Source of the DNA: Inhella sp.
GTDB lineage: Bacteria; Pseudomonadota; Gammaproteobacteria; Burkholderiales; Burkholderiaceae_C
Assembly (NCBI RefSeq): GCF_027532025.1
Contig: NZ_JAPZSY010000012.1
Location: forward strand, 61,647 to 125,646
DNA length: 64,000 bases
Direction: 5' to 3'
Position numbers and translations under genes: made by a program. This document shows positions 8,593 to 17,446 of the stretch, piece after piece (the first letter of the stretch is position 1; the number at the start of each line of letters is the position of its first letter). The notes beneath the pieces are model-generated. The model made no database searches. It saw only the letters and a list, made by a program, of their open reading frames with translations, and was not told the DNA's origin.

Positions 8593-10092
8593 TCAAGGGG
8601 CTTTGCGCAGCGGCGCGGTGGGGATCTTCATGCCTTCGCGGTACTTCGCGACGGTGCGACGGGCGCATTGGATGCCCTGCTCCTCCAGCATGGCAGCCAG
8701 GGCGCTGTCGGACAGGGGCTTCTTCACGTCTTCGGCGGCGATGAACTGACGGATGAGCGCCCGCACGGCCGTGCTGCTGGCCTCACCACCGGCGTCGGTG
8801 TTCAGGCCTGAGCCGAAGAAGAACTTCAACTCGAAGGTGCCGTGCGGCGTGGCCATGTATTTCTGCGTGGTCACGCGCGAGATGGTGGACTCGTGCAGGC
8901 CCAGCTCGTCAGCGATCTCGCGCAGCACGAGGGGCCGCATGGCCAGCTCGCCGTGGGTGAAAAATCCAGCCTGACGCTCGACGATGGCTTGCGAGACGCG
9001 CTCGATGGTGTCGAAACGCTGCTGGATGTTCTTGATGAACCAACGCGCCTCTTGCAATTGCCCGCCCAGGGGCGAGCCGCTGACGGAGCCCTTGGTCTGC
9101 TTGAGCGCGCGGGCATACAACTCGTTGACCCGCAACTTGGGAAAGACCTCGGGATTGATGGTGGCCCGCCACTGACGCCCCACCCGCCGCACGATCACGT
9201 CGGGCACCACGGGGCTGTTGCGGTCCTGCCCGAAAGCGCGTCCGGGCTTGGGCTCCAGGCGGGCGATGAGCGCGTGGGCGGCCTTGAGCTCGGGCTCGTC
9301 GCTGTGCGTGAGCGCGCCCAGGCGCCGCCAATCGCGCCGCGCCAGCAGCTCCAGGTACTTGCCGCACACCGTGTGGGCCAGCACGCGGACGGGATCGCCC
9401 TCGAGCGGCCGCAATTGCAACTGCAAACACTCGCCCAGGCTGCGCGCGCCCACGCCGGGCGGGTCCAGGCTCTGCAGCAGGGCCAGGCCGATTTGCAGCT
9501 GCTCGCGCAGTTCCTCTTGCGCCTCGGGGTCGTCGCCGGCCAAGCTGGACACCAGCTCGTCGAGCGAATCGGCCAGGTAGCCGTCGCCGTCCAGGGATTC
9601 GATGAGCAATTCCACCGCCGCGCGGTCGGCGACGCCCAGCCGCCGTCCGACCAGTTGCTCGCGCAAATGCTCGGCCAAGGAGGGCGGCGCGGCGTCGAAA
9701 TCTTGACGGCCCTCGTCGTCACCGCCCTCGCCTGTGGGCGCGTTGCTGGGCAGCTCGCGGATGCCGTCGAAGTCGTCCCCTTCGGTGCCATTGGCCCAGT
9801 CGTCCCGCTCGGGGGTGCCGAAGTCGTCGGCGCGCAGCTCGGGCGCCTCGCCATCGGCGGCTTCCTCGCGCTCCTGGCGCTCGGGCTGGCTGCTGGGCGG
9901 CGCGTCCAGAGAGGGCGCGGGCGGCAAGTCGCCGTCGTCGGTGTCGGGCTCCAACAGCGGGTTGGCGTCCAGCATCTGCTGGACCTCCTGCTGCAGCTCC
10001 AGGGTCGACAACTGCAACAGCCGGATGGACTGTTGCAGCTGGGGGGTCAGCGACAGGTGCTGACTTTGACGGAGTTGCAGGCTGGGCTTCAT
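8593..10092 (-). CDS. rpoN: RNA polymerase sigma-54 factor
   Basis: Directs core RNA polymerase to -24/-12 promoters that need AAA+ activators (nitrogen, flagella, carbon sources). 499 residues from the ATG at 10092. Region I is the Gln/Leu-rich activator-interacting segment LRQSQHLSLTPQLQQSIRLL. It is followed by an unusually long acidic region II (roughly residues 50-155), the core-binding region, the helix-turn-helix (LHESTISRVTTQKYM) and the RpoN box ARRTVAKYRE at about 477-486. It lies 25 bases after lptB, the usual neighbour. The hpf and PTS-type genes that often follow rpoN are not here; an rRNA methyltransferase gene follows instead. Confidence 0.97.
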   Translation of the reverse strand: MKPSLQLRQSQHLSLTPQLQQSIRLLQLSTLELQQEVQQMLDANPLLEPDTDDGDLPPAPSLDAPPSSQPERQEREEAADGEAPELRADDFGTPERDDWANGTEGDDFDGIRELPSNAPTGEGGDDEGRQDFDAAPPSLAEHLREQLVGRRLGVADRAAVELLIESLDGDGYLADSLDELVSSLAGDDPEAQEELREQLQIGLALLQSLDPPGVGARSLGECLQLQLRPLEGDPVRVLAHTVCGKYLELLARRDWRRLGALTHSDEPELKAAHALIARLEPKPGRAFGQDRNSPVVPDVIVRRVGRQWRATINPEVFPKLRVNELYARALKQTKGSVSGSPLGGQLQEARWFIKNIQQRFDTIERVSQAIVERQAGFFTHGELAMRPLVLREIADELGLHESTISRVTTQKYMATPHGTFELKFFFGSGLNTDAGGEASSTAVRALIRQFIAAEDVKKPLSDSALAAMLEEQGIQCARRTVAKYREGMKIPTAPLRKAP

Positions 10093-10117
10093 GCGCGGCG
10101 GCGAGGGGGCCAGCCCA

Positions 10118-10885
10118 TCACATCTTGAAATGCTCGCCGAGGTACACCTTGCGCACATCGGGGTTGGCCACGATGTCGTCGGGCCGCCCTTCGGCCAGCA
10201 CACTGCCCTCGCTGATGATGTACGCGCGGTCGCAGATGCCCAGGGTCTCTCGCACGTTGTGGTCGGTGATGAGCACGCCGATGCCGCGCGCCTTCAGGAA
10301 ACCGATGATGCGTTGGATCTCCAGCACGGCGATGGGATCCACGCCGGCAAAGGGCTCGTCCAACAGGATGAAGCGCGGCTGGGTGGCCAGCGCGCGCGCA
10401 ATCTCCACGCGGCGGCGCTCCCCGCCCGACAGCGCCGGAGCAGGTGAGTCGCGCAGCTTCTCGATCGACAGGTCGTGCAAGAGCGTGTCCAGCGCCTGTT
10501 CGATGCGTGCGCGCGGCCAGGGCTTGCCGCGCTCGTCCAACTGCAGCTCCAACACCGCCCGGATGTTGTCGGCCACGCTCAGCTTGCGAAAGATGGACGC
10601 CTCTTGCGGCAGGTAGCTCAGGCCCAAGCGCGAGCGGCGGTGGATGGGCAGGTTTTGCACCGCCTGCCCATCGATGTGGATGCTGCCGGCATCGGCCCGA
10701 ATCAGCCCGACCACCATGTAAAAGGTGGTCGTCTTGCCCGCGCCGTTGGGGCCCAGCAGGCCCACCACCTCGCCAGCCCCCACCGCCAGGTGCACGTCCT
10801 TCACCACCTTGCGCACGCCATAGCTCTTTTGCAGACCGTCGGCCTCCAACCGAGAGGCGGGCGTGTTCACGGGCATCTCGCTCAT
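10118..10885 (-). CDS. lptB: LPS export ABC transporter ATP-binding protein
   Basis: Cytoplasmic ATPase of the LptB2FGC machine that pulls lipopolysaccharide from the inner membrane toward the outer surface. 255 residues: Walker A GPNGAGKT at 45-52, Q-loop in YLPQEAS, signature LSGGE at 152-156, Walker B LLDEPFAG at 174-181, H-loop His 209. The start overlaps the lptA stop as ATGA, giving coupled synthesis. LptC, LptF and LptG are not in the window. Confidence 0.96.
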   Translation of the reverse strand: MSEMPVNTPASRLEADGLQKSYGVRKVVKDVHLAVGAGEVVGLLGPNGAGKTTTFYMVVGLIRADAGSIHIDGQAVQNLPIHRRSRLGLSYLPQEASIFRKLSVADNIRAVLELQLDERGKPWPRARIEQALDTLLHDLSIEKLRDSPAPALSGGERRRVEIARALATQPRFILLDEPFAGVDPIAVLEIQRIIGFLKARGIGVLITDHNVRETLGICDRAYIISEGSVLAEGRPDDIVANPDVRKVYLGEHFKM

Positions 10886-11493
10886 CGCGGGGCCGAGCCG
10901 GGTGACAGCGCTGGCGTGGGTTGCAGGCGCACGCTCGGCTCGGCCGCCGGCGCGCTGGCGGCGTCGCGCGGCATGAGGATCACCCGCACTCGGCCGTTGG
11001 GCTGCGGCGCGGTTTGGCCACCCTCAACGGCAAAGGTTTCGGCGCGGCTGTTGTAAACGATCACGGCCCCCGTCACCTCGTCGGCCACCTGGCCCTGCCG
11101 CAACCGACGCACCGTGGCCCCGCCGACGAAACGCACGGTATCGGCGGCACTGTCGTACTCGATGCGCTCGGCCTGGCCCGCGATGCGCTCACCCGGCACG
11201 TCTCTCGCCTGCTCGAAGCGAACCGGCTCGGCCGGCGCCCCTTGGGCCAGCACGAAGACGCTGCCGTCGTCGCGTTGCTGCGCCTCCAGGCGGTTGGCCC
11301 GCATCTGCAAGGTCCCCTGGGTCAGCAGCACCTTGCCGCTGAACTCGGTGCGCCGCGTTTGCGCGTTGTAAACGCCACCGCCCTCGTTCTCGATGGCCAT
11401 GGGACGGGTGCGGTCGCCTTGGGCGGCCCACGCCGTCGACAGCGCGGCCGTCAGCAGGCCCAGGGCGACGACACCGTTCCAGGCGCTGCGCAT
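10882..11493 (-). CDS. lptA: LPS transport periplasmic protein LptA
   Basis: Forms the periplasmic bridge that carries LPS from LptC to LptD. 203 residues with a signal peptide (residues 1-23, ending STAWAAQ) and the OstA-like beta-jellyroll (VYNAQTRRTEFSGKVLLTQG, later RIEYDSAADTVRFVGGA). The C-terminal tail from about residue 175 is Ala/Pro-rich and likely flexible. The ATG at 11493 is four bases after the dsbA-like stop, so lptA appears to depend on the argS/SPOR/dsbA promoter instead of following lptC and kdsC. Confidence 0.92.
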   Translation of the reverse strand: MRSAWNGVVALGLLTAALSTAWAAQGDRTRPMAIENEGGGVYNAQTRRTEFSGKVLLTQGTLQMRANRLEAQQRDDGSVFVLAQGAPAEPVRFEQARDVPGERIAGQAERIEYDSAADTVRFVGGATVRRLRQGQVADEVTGAVIVYNSRAETFAVEGGQTAPQPNGRVRVILMPRDAASAPAAEPSVRLQPTPALSPGSAPR

Positions 11494-11497
11494 GGCA

Positions 11498-12163
11498 TCA
11501 GCCCTTCAAGCTGGCGATGAGCTGGTTGGCGATGGCCACGGCCCGCTGGCCGCTCACCTCGCGGGGCAGGCGCTCTTGATTGCGTGCCATCTCGGGCGAG
11601 GTCAGGTAGAGCCCGCCAATGCCCAGGGTGGGCACGCCGTCGATGCCGTAGGCGTTGGCCAACTGGTTGGCCGCGTTGATGCGGCTGCCCACCCCGAAAG
11701 CGTTGAAGGTGGCCTTGAACTTCTCGCCGTCCAAACCCAAGGGGCCCAGCAGCTTGATCACGGCATCCGGCGTGTCCAAGGGATTGCCAGCCCGGTGGAT
11801 GGCATTGAAGATGGTGCTGCGGTACTTGCTCTCCAGGCCCATCGCATCCAGCGTGAAGAACAGGCGCTGGTAGTGCCGCGTGACGGCCTGGAAGAGCACA
11901 TGCATCGGCTTGAACTCCACATGGGGCGGCAGGGTCGGCAACCAGGCCTTGATCTGCGTCTCGAATTCAAAGCAAATCGGGCAGGTGTACAGAAAGAATT
12001 CGATCACCTCGACCTTGCCCGGCGTAGCGGCCAGTCGCTTGGGCAAACGGCGGTAGTGGCGCCCTTCTTGCGGCGTGAAGGTCTGTGCCTGGGCGACCGG
12101 GCCGAGGCCGGCGAGCGTGGTGGCGGTGGCCAGGGCCGCTTGGCGGCGGTTCAGTCGGATCAT
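11498..12163 (-). CDS. dsbA: thiol:disulfide interchange protein, DsbA family, with a CPIC active site
   Basis: Periplasmic oxidase that introduces disulfides into exported proteins. 221 residues from the ATG at 12163, with an Arg-containing signal peptide (RLNRRQAALATATTLAGLG) cut after AQA. The thioredoxin-type site is YTCPICFEFE, Cys61 and Cys64; the usual DsbA dipeptide is Pro-His, here Pro-Ile. The GVPTLGIGG loop near residue 176 holds the cis-Pro. A helical insertion lies between, as in DsbA. It sits 37 bases after the SPOR gene and four before lptA. The Ile change could lower oxidising power; whether it acts as an oxidase or in another redox role is open. Confidence 0.85.
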   Translation of the reverse strand: MIRLNRRQAALATATTLAGLGPVAQAQTFTPQEGRHYRRLPKRLAATPGKVEVIEFFLYTCPICFEFETQIKAWLPTLPPHVEFKPMHVLFQAVTRHYQRLFFTLDAMGLESKYRSTIFNAIHRAGNPLDTPDAVIKLLGPLGLDGEKFKATFNAFGVGSRINAANQLANAYGIDGVPTLGIGGLYLTSPEMARNQERLPREVSGQRAVAIANQLIASLKG

Positions 12164-12200
12164 GGGGGCTCCGGGTCGGCAATGGGAAACAGTCAACGGG

Positions 12201-12869
12201 TCAACGCTGGGCGCGGACGACAGCGGCTTCGAGGCCAGCAGCCTGCACCTCGGCTTGCAGTTTGTCAGCATCGGCCTTGGCATCGAACGGCCCGATGCGC
12301 ACGCGGTAGACGATGCGGCCCTGGTTGTCGCGCTCGTACACCTTGGCATTGAAGCCTTGCATGGCGAGTTTGGCGCGCTGCTGCTCGGCGTCATTGGCCT
12401 GCACAAAGGCGCCGGCCTGCACAAAGAACACGAAGGCCCCGCCGCCTTCGGACTTGGCGGCTGCAGCGGCGGCGTTCGGAGCCGCGGTGACGGTCGGGGC
12501 CGAGGCCGCCGGTCCCGCGACCGGGACCGGCGCCACCACAGGCGCCACCGCGGGGGTGGGCGCGGGGGCCGCTGGCTGCGAGGCAGGCGGTGCTGCCGCC
12601 ACCACCCCGCTGGCCACGGTCGCCCGCGCCTTGGCATGGCCAGCGCTCAAGGGGGCGTTGGGGTTCCAATCCTTGTTGGCTTTGGCTTCGGCTTCGTCCT
12701 GCTCGGCACTGCGTTGCGGCACCTTGTCGACGAAGGGGATGGGCACCTTGGTCACGTACAGCGCCACGCCCAGGGCCACGGCCAGCCCCAGCAGCAGGCC
12801 CACGATCAACCCCAAGCCAAAGCCGCCGCGTTGGCCGCCGGCGCCGCCGGGCTTCTTGGTCACGTTCAT
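12201..12869 (-). CDS. SPOR-domain cell-division protein (FtsN-like)
   Basis: 222 residues: a short cytoplasmic N-terminus rich in Lys and Gly, one membrane segment (about 16-40), a Pro/Ala-rich periplasmic spacer (about 80-140) and a C-terminal SPOR domain ([20 protein letters not shown] to AAVVRAQR). SPOR domains bind denuded glycan at the division septum, so a septal role is likely. The ATG overlaps the argS stop as ATGA. The argS-SPOR-dsbA order is common in this bacterial group. Confidence 0.85.
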   Translation of the reverse strand: MNVTKKPGGAGGQRGGFGLGLIVGLLLGLAVALGVALYVTKVPIPFVDKVPQRSAEQDEAEAKANKDWNPNAPLSAGHAKARATVASGVVAAAPPASQPAAPAPTPAVAPVVAPVPVAGPAASAPTVTAAPNAAAAAAKSEGGGAFVFFVQAGAFVQANDAEQQRAKLAMQGFNAKVYERDNQGRIVYRVRIGPFDAKADADKLQAEVQAAGLEAAVVRAQR

Positions 12870-14608
12870 GCGCTCTCCTCGTTGTCACGCGCCATCTGCT
12901 GCGGCGCGCTCACGCCCAACACCGACAGCGCGTTGGCGATCACCTGCCGGGTTGCGGTCAACAGGGCCATGCGGGCGTCTCGCAAGGCCTGATCGTCCAC
13001 CAAGAATCGCTCGGCCGCGTAGTAGCTGTGGAAGGCGCCGGCCAGGCCGCGCAGGTAGAAGGCCACATCGTGGGGCGTCAGGTCCTGGGCGGCACGGGTC
13101 AACATGCCGGGGTACTCGGCCAGCAAGCTCATCAGCGCCAACTCGGTCGGGGCCGTCAAGCGAGACAGGTCGGCCGCGGCAGCATCGCCTTGCCATTGAC
13201 GCAGCACGGAGCAGATGCGGGCGTGCGCGTACTGCACGTAGAACACCGGGTTCTCGTCGTTGGCCTTCAGGGCCAGGTCGATGTCGAAGACGAACTCGGT
13301 GTCGGCCTTGCGACTGATCAGGAAGAAGCGCACGGCGTCTCGGCTGGTCCAGTCGACCAGGTCGCGCAGGGTCACGTAGGAGCCGGCGCGCTTGGAAATC
13401 TTGACCTCCTCGCCGCCCTTCATCACCGTGACCATCTTGTGCAGCAAGTAGTCCGGGAAGCCCTGCGGGATGCCCATGCCCTGCGCCTGCAGGCCGCCGC
13501 GCACGCGGGCGATGGTGCCGTGGTGATCGGTGCCCTGGATGTTGATGCACTGCGTGTAACCACGCTCGAACTTGTTGACGTGGTAGGCCACGTCGGGCAC
13601 GAAGTAGGTGAAGCCGCCATGGCCGCCCGAAGCGCCGGCACCCTCCGGCGCTCGCTTGCGCATCACGCGATCTTGGTCGTCGCCGTAATCGGTCGAGCGG
13701 AACCAGAGCGCGCCGTCTTTCTCGTAGGTGTGCCCGCCGTCCACCATGCGCTGCACGGCGGCCTCCAGGCGCCCGTTGGCGTAGACGCTGCTTTCGAGGA
13801 AGTAGTTGTCAAATTTCAGGCCGAAGGCCTGCAGGTCCAGGTCCTGCTCGTGGCGCAGGTAGGCCACGGCGAACTGGCGGATGCCGTCCAGGTCGTTCAC
13901 GTCGCCACTGGCCGTGAACTCGCGGTCGTCGGCCTTCACCGTTTCGCGGCGCACAAAGGCGTCGGCGATGTCCTGGATGTAGTCGCCGTTGTAGAAGCCC
14001 TTGCTCTCGGGGTTGTCGGGGTCGGTGGGCCAGCAGGCGTCGCCCGGCTTGAAGCCCTGCAGACGCAGCTGCGTGCTGCGCGCCAGGGTGGCGATCTGCA
14101 CACCCGCATCGTTGTAATAAAACTCGCGGGTGACTTGGTGGCCTTGGGTCGCCAGCAGGCTGCAGACAGCGTCGCCCAACGCGGCTTGGCGGGCGTGGCC
14201 CACGTGCAACGGACCGGTGGGGTTGGCGGACACGAACTCGACCAGCACGCGTCGACTCGTCGGCGCCCGGCTGCCGAAGGCGGCACCCGCTTGCAGCACC
14301 TCGGTCACCACGGCCTGCTTCGCCGCGGCCTTCAGGCGCAGGTTGATGAAGCCCGGGCCGGCGATCTCCACGGACTCGACCCACTGCTGCACCGCCGGCT
14401 GCGCCTGCAGCGCCGCCACCAACTGCGTGGCGAGCTCACGAGGGTTCTTCTTGAGAGCGCGGGCGAGGCCCATGGCCGCGGTGACGGCCAAGTCGCCGTG
14501 GCTGGCTTGCTTGGGCTGCTCAAAGGCAGCCGCCGTGGGGATCTCGGGGGCGATTTCGCGCAGGGCAAGGGCCAGCGCGTCGAGCAAGGCCTGGGTGGCA
14601 TGAATCAT
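12866..14608 (-). CDS. argS: arginyl-tRNA synthetase
   Basis: Class I synthetase charging tRNA-Arg in the cytosol. About 580 residues. It has the N-terminal Arg-tRNA D-loop-binding domain, then [18 protein letters not shown] with the HIGH motif as [14 protein letters not shown], and the second signature region around [15 protein letters not shown], followed by the DALR anticodon-binding domain. Two ATGs compete, 14617 (MPSMIHATQ) and 14608 (MIHATQ); I use 14608, which matches the usual N-terminus, but no strong Shine-Dalgarno decides it. It is first in the long minus-strand unit and divergent from the kinase gene. Confidence 0.95.
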   Translation of the reverse strand: MIHATQALLDALALALREIAPEIPTAAAFEQPKQASHGDLAVTAAMGLARALKKNPRELATQLVAALQAQPAVQQWVESVEIAGPGFINLRLKAAAKQAVVTEVLQAGAAFGSRAPTSRRVLVEFVSANPTGPLHVGHARQAALGDAVCSLLATQGHQVTREFYYNDAGVQIATLARSTQLRLQGFKPGDACWPTDPDNPESKGFYNGDYIQDIADAFVRRETVKADDREFTASGDVNDLDGIRQFAVAYLRHEQDLDLQAFGLKFDNYFLESSVYANGRLEAAVQRMVDGGHTYEKDGALWFRSTDYGDDQDRVMRKRAPEGAGASGGHGGFTYFVPDVAYHVNKFERGYTQCINIQGTDHHGTIARVRGGLQAQGMGIPQGFPDYLLHKMVTVMKGGEEVKISKRAGSYVTLRDLVDWTSRDAVRFFLISRKADTEFVFDIDLALKANDENPVFYVQYAHARICSVLRQWQGDAAAADLSRLTAPTELALMSLLAEYPGMLTRAAQDLTPHDVAFYLRGLAGAFHSYYAAERFLVDDQALRDARMALLTATRQVIANALSVLGVSAPQQMARDNEESA

Positions 14609-14660
14609 GCTGGGCATTCTAGGTAGCCTGCGCAGCGTCCATTGGTGGCAGCATTGCGGC

Positions 14661-16073
14661 ATGGCCACCGAACCGACCGCCACCTCCACCCGCAGCGACG
14701 GCGCCTCGTCCAGCGGTTTCGAGCCCAGCACCTCGCTGCCCGAGGCGGAGCTGCCGCCCTACATTGGCAAATACAAGGTGACCCGACGCTTGGGTGAAGG
14801 TGCCACCAGCGATGTCTTCCTGGCTCACGACCCCGTGAGCGGACAAGACGTCGCCATCAAGCGGGTCAGAACCTGGCGCGACACCAGCCGCAGCGCGAAT
14901 GGTGCGGCCAACATGCGGGACCACTTCTTCGCCGCCGAAGCCAGCTTGGCGGGGCGACTGCTGCACCCGAATGTGGTGCAGATCCTGGACGCCGTGTTCG
15001 ACGAAGAGGCGCCCTACTTGGTGATGGAGTTCGTGCCTGGGGTCACGATGCGGCACTTCTGTCGCGCAGACCGCCTGCTGCCGCTCGATCAAATCGTCGA
15101 GCTCGGCTTCAAAGTGGGCATGGCCTTGGATTACTGCTTCCGCCGTGGCATCGTGCACCGCGACGTGAAGCCCGCCAACTTGCTGGCCGTTCTGGACGAA
15201 TACGGGCGGGTGGTGGACATCAAACTGAGCGACTTCGGCTCCGCCTTGCACCTGGACAGCGAACGCACCCAGGTCCACCGCGTGGGCAGCTTGGCCTACA
15301 TGCCCCCCGAGCAGTTGGACGGCGGCGACATCGACGCCCGCGCCGACCAGTACGCGCTGGCCGCGGTGCTGTACCACTTGATCAGCGGGCGAGCACCCTT
15401 CGAGGCCCCCAGCCAGATCGCCTTGATGAACCAGATCTACCACCAAGCCCCCAAGCCGCTCACCGAGCTGCGCGAAGGGGTCGGGATGGAGTTGGACGGG
15501 GTGATCCAACAGGCCTTGTCCAAGCGGCCGGAGGACCGCTTTGCCGACTGGCCCGAGTTCACCAAGGCCTTGTCCGACCTGGTGGCCAAGCAGCTCATCC
15601 CCCTGGCGCGCTTCACCGAGGTGAAGGACTCCGAGCGCTTCAACCTGCTGCGCGCGCTCGACTTTTTCCGCGACTTTGGCGACGTGGAGTTGTGGGAGGT
15701 GGTGCGCCGCGCCCGGTGGCGCCGCTACCCGCTGGGCCACCTCATCTTCAAGCGCGGACACGAAGGCAACAGCGTGCACATCATCGCCGTGGGCAAGGTG
15801 GAGGTGGTTCGAGAAGGCAAGGTCGTCGCCACCCTGGGCTCGGGCACCTCGGTGGGGGAAATGGCTTACCTGGCGCCCAACCCCGAGATGCGTAAGCACA
15901 GCACCGACATCCGCGTCATCGACGTGTGCACCACGGTGTCGTTCACACCCGCCCTCTTGGGCTCGCTGTCGGGCGAAACCCAGCACCGCTTCGACCGCGC
16001 CTTCATCCGCGTGCTGGTGCGCCGCCTGCATGCGGCACATGAGCAGTTGACCCACCCGCGACGGATCCTTTAA
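14661..16073 (+). CDS. Ser/Thr protein kinase fused to a cyclic-nucleotide-binding-type domain
   Basis: 470 residues. An N-terminal Ser-rich tail is followed by a Hanks-type kinase with all key residues: Gly loop GEGATSDV (45-52), Lys67 in AIKRV, Glu93, HRDVKPAN (166-173), DFG (191-193) and MPPEQ. From about residue 345 comes a cNMP/Crp-type beta-barrel ([20 protein letters not shown], later [10 protein letters not shown]). In cAMP binders the phosphate cassette ends with Arg-Ser/Ala-Ala after the GE; here it reads [10 protein letters not shown], so ligand binding is doubtful. There is no transmembrane segment, so a cytosolic kinase. Targets are unknown. It stands alone, divergent from argS. 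Confidence 0.88.
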   Translation: MATEPTATSTRSDGASSSGFEPSTSLPEAELPPYIGKYKVTRRLGEGATSDVFLAHDPVSGQDVAIKRVRTWRDTSRSANGAANMRDHFFAAEASLAGRLLHPNVVQILDAVFDEEAPYLVMEFVPGVTMRHFCRADRLLPLDQIVELGFKVGMALDYCFRRGIVHRDVKPANLLAVLDEYGRVVDIKLSDFGSALHLDSERTQVHRVGSLAYMPPEQLDGGDIDARADQYALAAVLYHLISGRAPFEAPSQIALMNQIYHQAPKPLTELREGVGMELDGVIQQALSKRPEDRFADWPEFTKALSDLVAKQLIPLARFTEVKDSERFNLLRALDFFRDFGDVELWEVVRRARWRRYPLGHLIFKRGHEGNSVHIIAVGKVEVVREGKVVATLGSGTSVGEMAYLAPNPEMRKHSTDIRVIDVCTTVSFTPALLGSLSGETQHRFDRAFIRVLVRRLHAAHEQLTHPRRIL

Positions 16074-16090
16074 AGGTCTGGCGCTCCCCC

Positions 16091-16129
16091 CGCCACCCCC
16101 CCAAAGGGGGCCAACCCAAAGGGGTGGCG
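16091..16129 (+). terminator. nested GC-rich hairpins after the kinase gene
   Basis: CGCCACCCC (16091-16099) pairs with GGGGTGGCG (16121-16129), while C-run and G-run segments at 16098-16110 can form a second, partly competing stem with an AAA loop. There is no T-run, so this is more an RNA-end structure than a clean intrinsic terminator. Confidence 0.5.
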
Positions 16130-16228
16130 TTTCAGCTGCCAAAAGCAGTCCCAATAGCGGCAGCGCGCTCGAGCCTGGCCGCGCTGTTTGATGCTTTCGA
16201 TCCACCCTTCCCCCACGAGGAGCCCGCC

Positions 16229-16522
16229 ATGAAGTCGACCATCCTGACCGCCCTGTTGGTGCTTGCCGCCACCGCCCTCGCCCCGGCCGCTTGGGCCGGC
16301 AGCCAGCAAGAGAAGATGAAGACCTGCAACGCAGAAGCCAAAGAAAAGGCCCTGAGCAGCGACGATCGCAAGGCCTTCATGAAGGAGTGCCTGTCGTCCA
16401 AGCCCGCCGACAAGAAGACCTCTCAGCAAGAAAAGATGAAGACCTGCAACGCCGAGGCCAAAGCCAAGGCGCTGGCCGGCGACGACCGCAGCAAATTCAT
16501 GAAGCAGTGCCTGTCGGCCTGA
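16229..16522 (+). CDS. PsiF-repeat periplasmic protein
   Basis: 97 residues. A signal peptide (about 1-23, ending AAWAG) is followed by two near-identical PsiF repeats beginning QQEKMKTCNAEAK and ending FMKECLS and FMKQCLSA. Each repeat carries two Cys, so two disulfides are likely in the periplasm. E. coli psiF belongs to the phosphate-starvation regulon; no Pho box was identified here, so that regulation is not shown. The ATG at 16229 has GAGGAG at 16217-16222. The biochemical role of the family is unknown. Confidence 0.88.
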   Translation: MKSTILTALLVLAATALAPAAWAGSQQEKMKTCNAEAKEKALSSDDRKAFMKECLSSKPADKKTSQQEKMKTCNAEAKAKALAGDDRSKFMKQCLSA

Positions 16523-16540
16523 GTCGACTTGGCCCCATGC

Positions 16541-16566
16541 AAGGCGCCTGCGGGCGCCTTGTTCGT
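16541..16566. terminator. bidirectional terminator between convergent genes
   Basis: An 8-bp stem AAGGCGCC/GGCGCCTT with a TGCG loop (16541-16560) is followed by GTTCGTTT. It lies between the PsiF-like gene and the convergent EamA gene and can serve both. Confidence 0.7.
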
Positions 16567-16567
16567 T

Positions 16568-17446
16568 TCAGGCACCGGCCAGCAGGGCCACCCCGGCGGC
16601 GATGCACAAGGCCCCGAGCCCCCGGGCCCAGCGGTCGCCTTCTTGCAGCAGGTGCCCGCCCAGCAGGGCGGCGAACAGCATCGAGCACTCGCGCGCCGGC
16701 GCCACGGCCGACAGCGGCGCCGATTGCAAGGCCCACAGCACCAGGATGTAGCCGGCCGGCGCCAGCGTGCCCACGATCAGCACCGAGCGCCAGGTGTCGC
16801 GCCAGGTGCTGGCCAGGGTGCCGGCGGGTTTGCGCGCCAGAGCCGGCAGCAGCAGCGGCAGGCGCAGCAGGTTGCCGAAGTAGTCCACCAGCAGCGGGCT
16901 GAGCAGCAGCACCTTCACCGCGTAAGCGTCGATGACCGTGTAGCTGGCGATCAAAGCCCCGGTGAGGGCGCCCCAGCGCAGGCCCGCCCGCACCGGCGCC
17001 GTCAGCGGCCGACGGCGCAGCAGGCCGGTGAGCAGGGCCATGCCCAGCACGATGGTGGCCAGGCCCGCCCAGCCCCAGCCCGAGGGGCGCTCGCCCAGCA
17101 GCAGCACGGCGGCGACCGTGGTCCACACCGGTCCGCTGCCGCGGGCCATGGGGTAGACCACGGTCAAGTCGGCCACGCGGTAGCCGGTGAGCAGGCTGCT
17201 GAAATAGAGGAGGTGCACCGCGCCGCTGGCCGTCACCAAGGCCCAGGCCTGCCAGCCCCAATGCGGCAACTCGGCCCAGCCCCACCACAGCGCGGCCGGC
17301 GCCCACAGCAGCACCACGGCTCCGGCGGTCAGGGCCTGGAAGGCGACGGCGTCGCCCTCGCCGCGGCGGGCGTGCTTGGCCGCCACGTTCCACAGCGCGT
17401 GCAGCAGCGCGGCGGCCAGCACCGCCGCCAGCGCGCTGGCGTTCAC
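16568..17446 (-). CDS. EamA/DMT-family inner-membrane transporter
   Basis: 292 residues with about ten membrane segments arranged as two EamA halves (first half starting ALAAVLAAALLHALWNVAAK, second starting GALTGALIASYTVIDAYAVK). The N-terminal HALWNVAAK pattern is typical of drug/metabolite exporters. Start: the GTG at 17444-17446 overlaps the LysR stop as GTGA; no earlier start gives a membrane-protein N-terminus. Coupling to the LysR gene suggests that the regulator controls this exporter. The substrate is unknown. Confidence 0.85.
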   Translation of the reverse strand: MNASALAAVLAAALLHALWNVAAKHARRGEGDAVAFQALTAGAVVLLWAPAALWWGWAELPHWGWQAWALVTASGAVHLLYFSSLLTGYRVADLTVVYPMARGSGPVWTTVAAVLLLGERPSGWGWAGLATIVLGMALLTGLLRRRPLTAPVRAGLRWGALTGALIASYTVIDAYAVKVLLLSPLLVDYFGNLLRLPLLLPALARKPAGTLASTWRDTWRSVLIVGTLAPAGYILVLWALQSAPLSAVAPARECSMLFAALLGGHLLQEGDRWARGLGALCIAAGVALLAGA

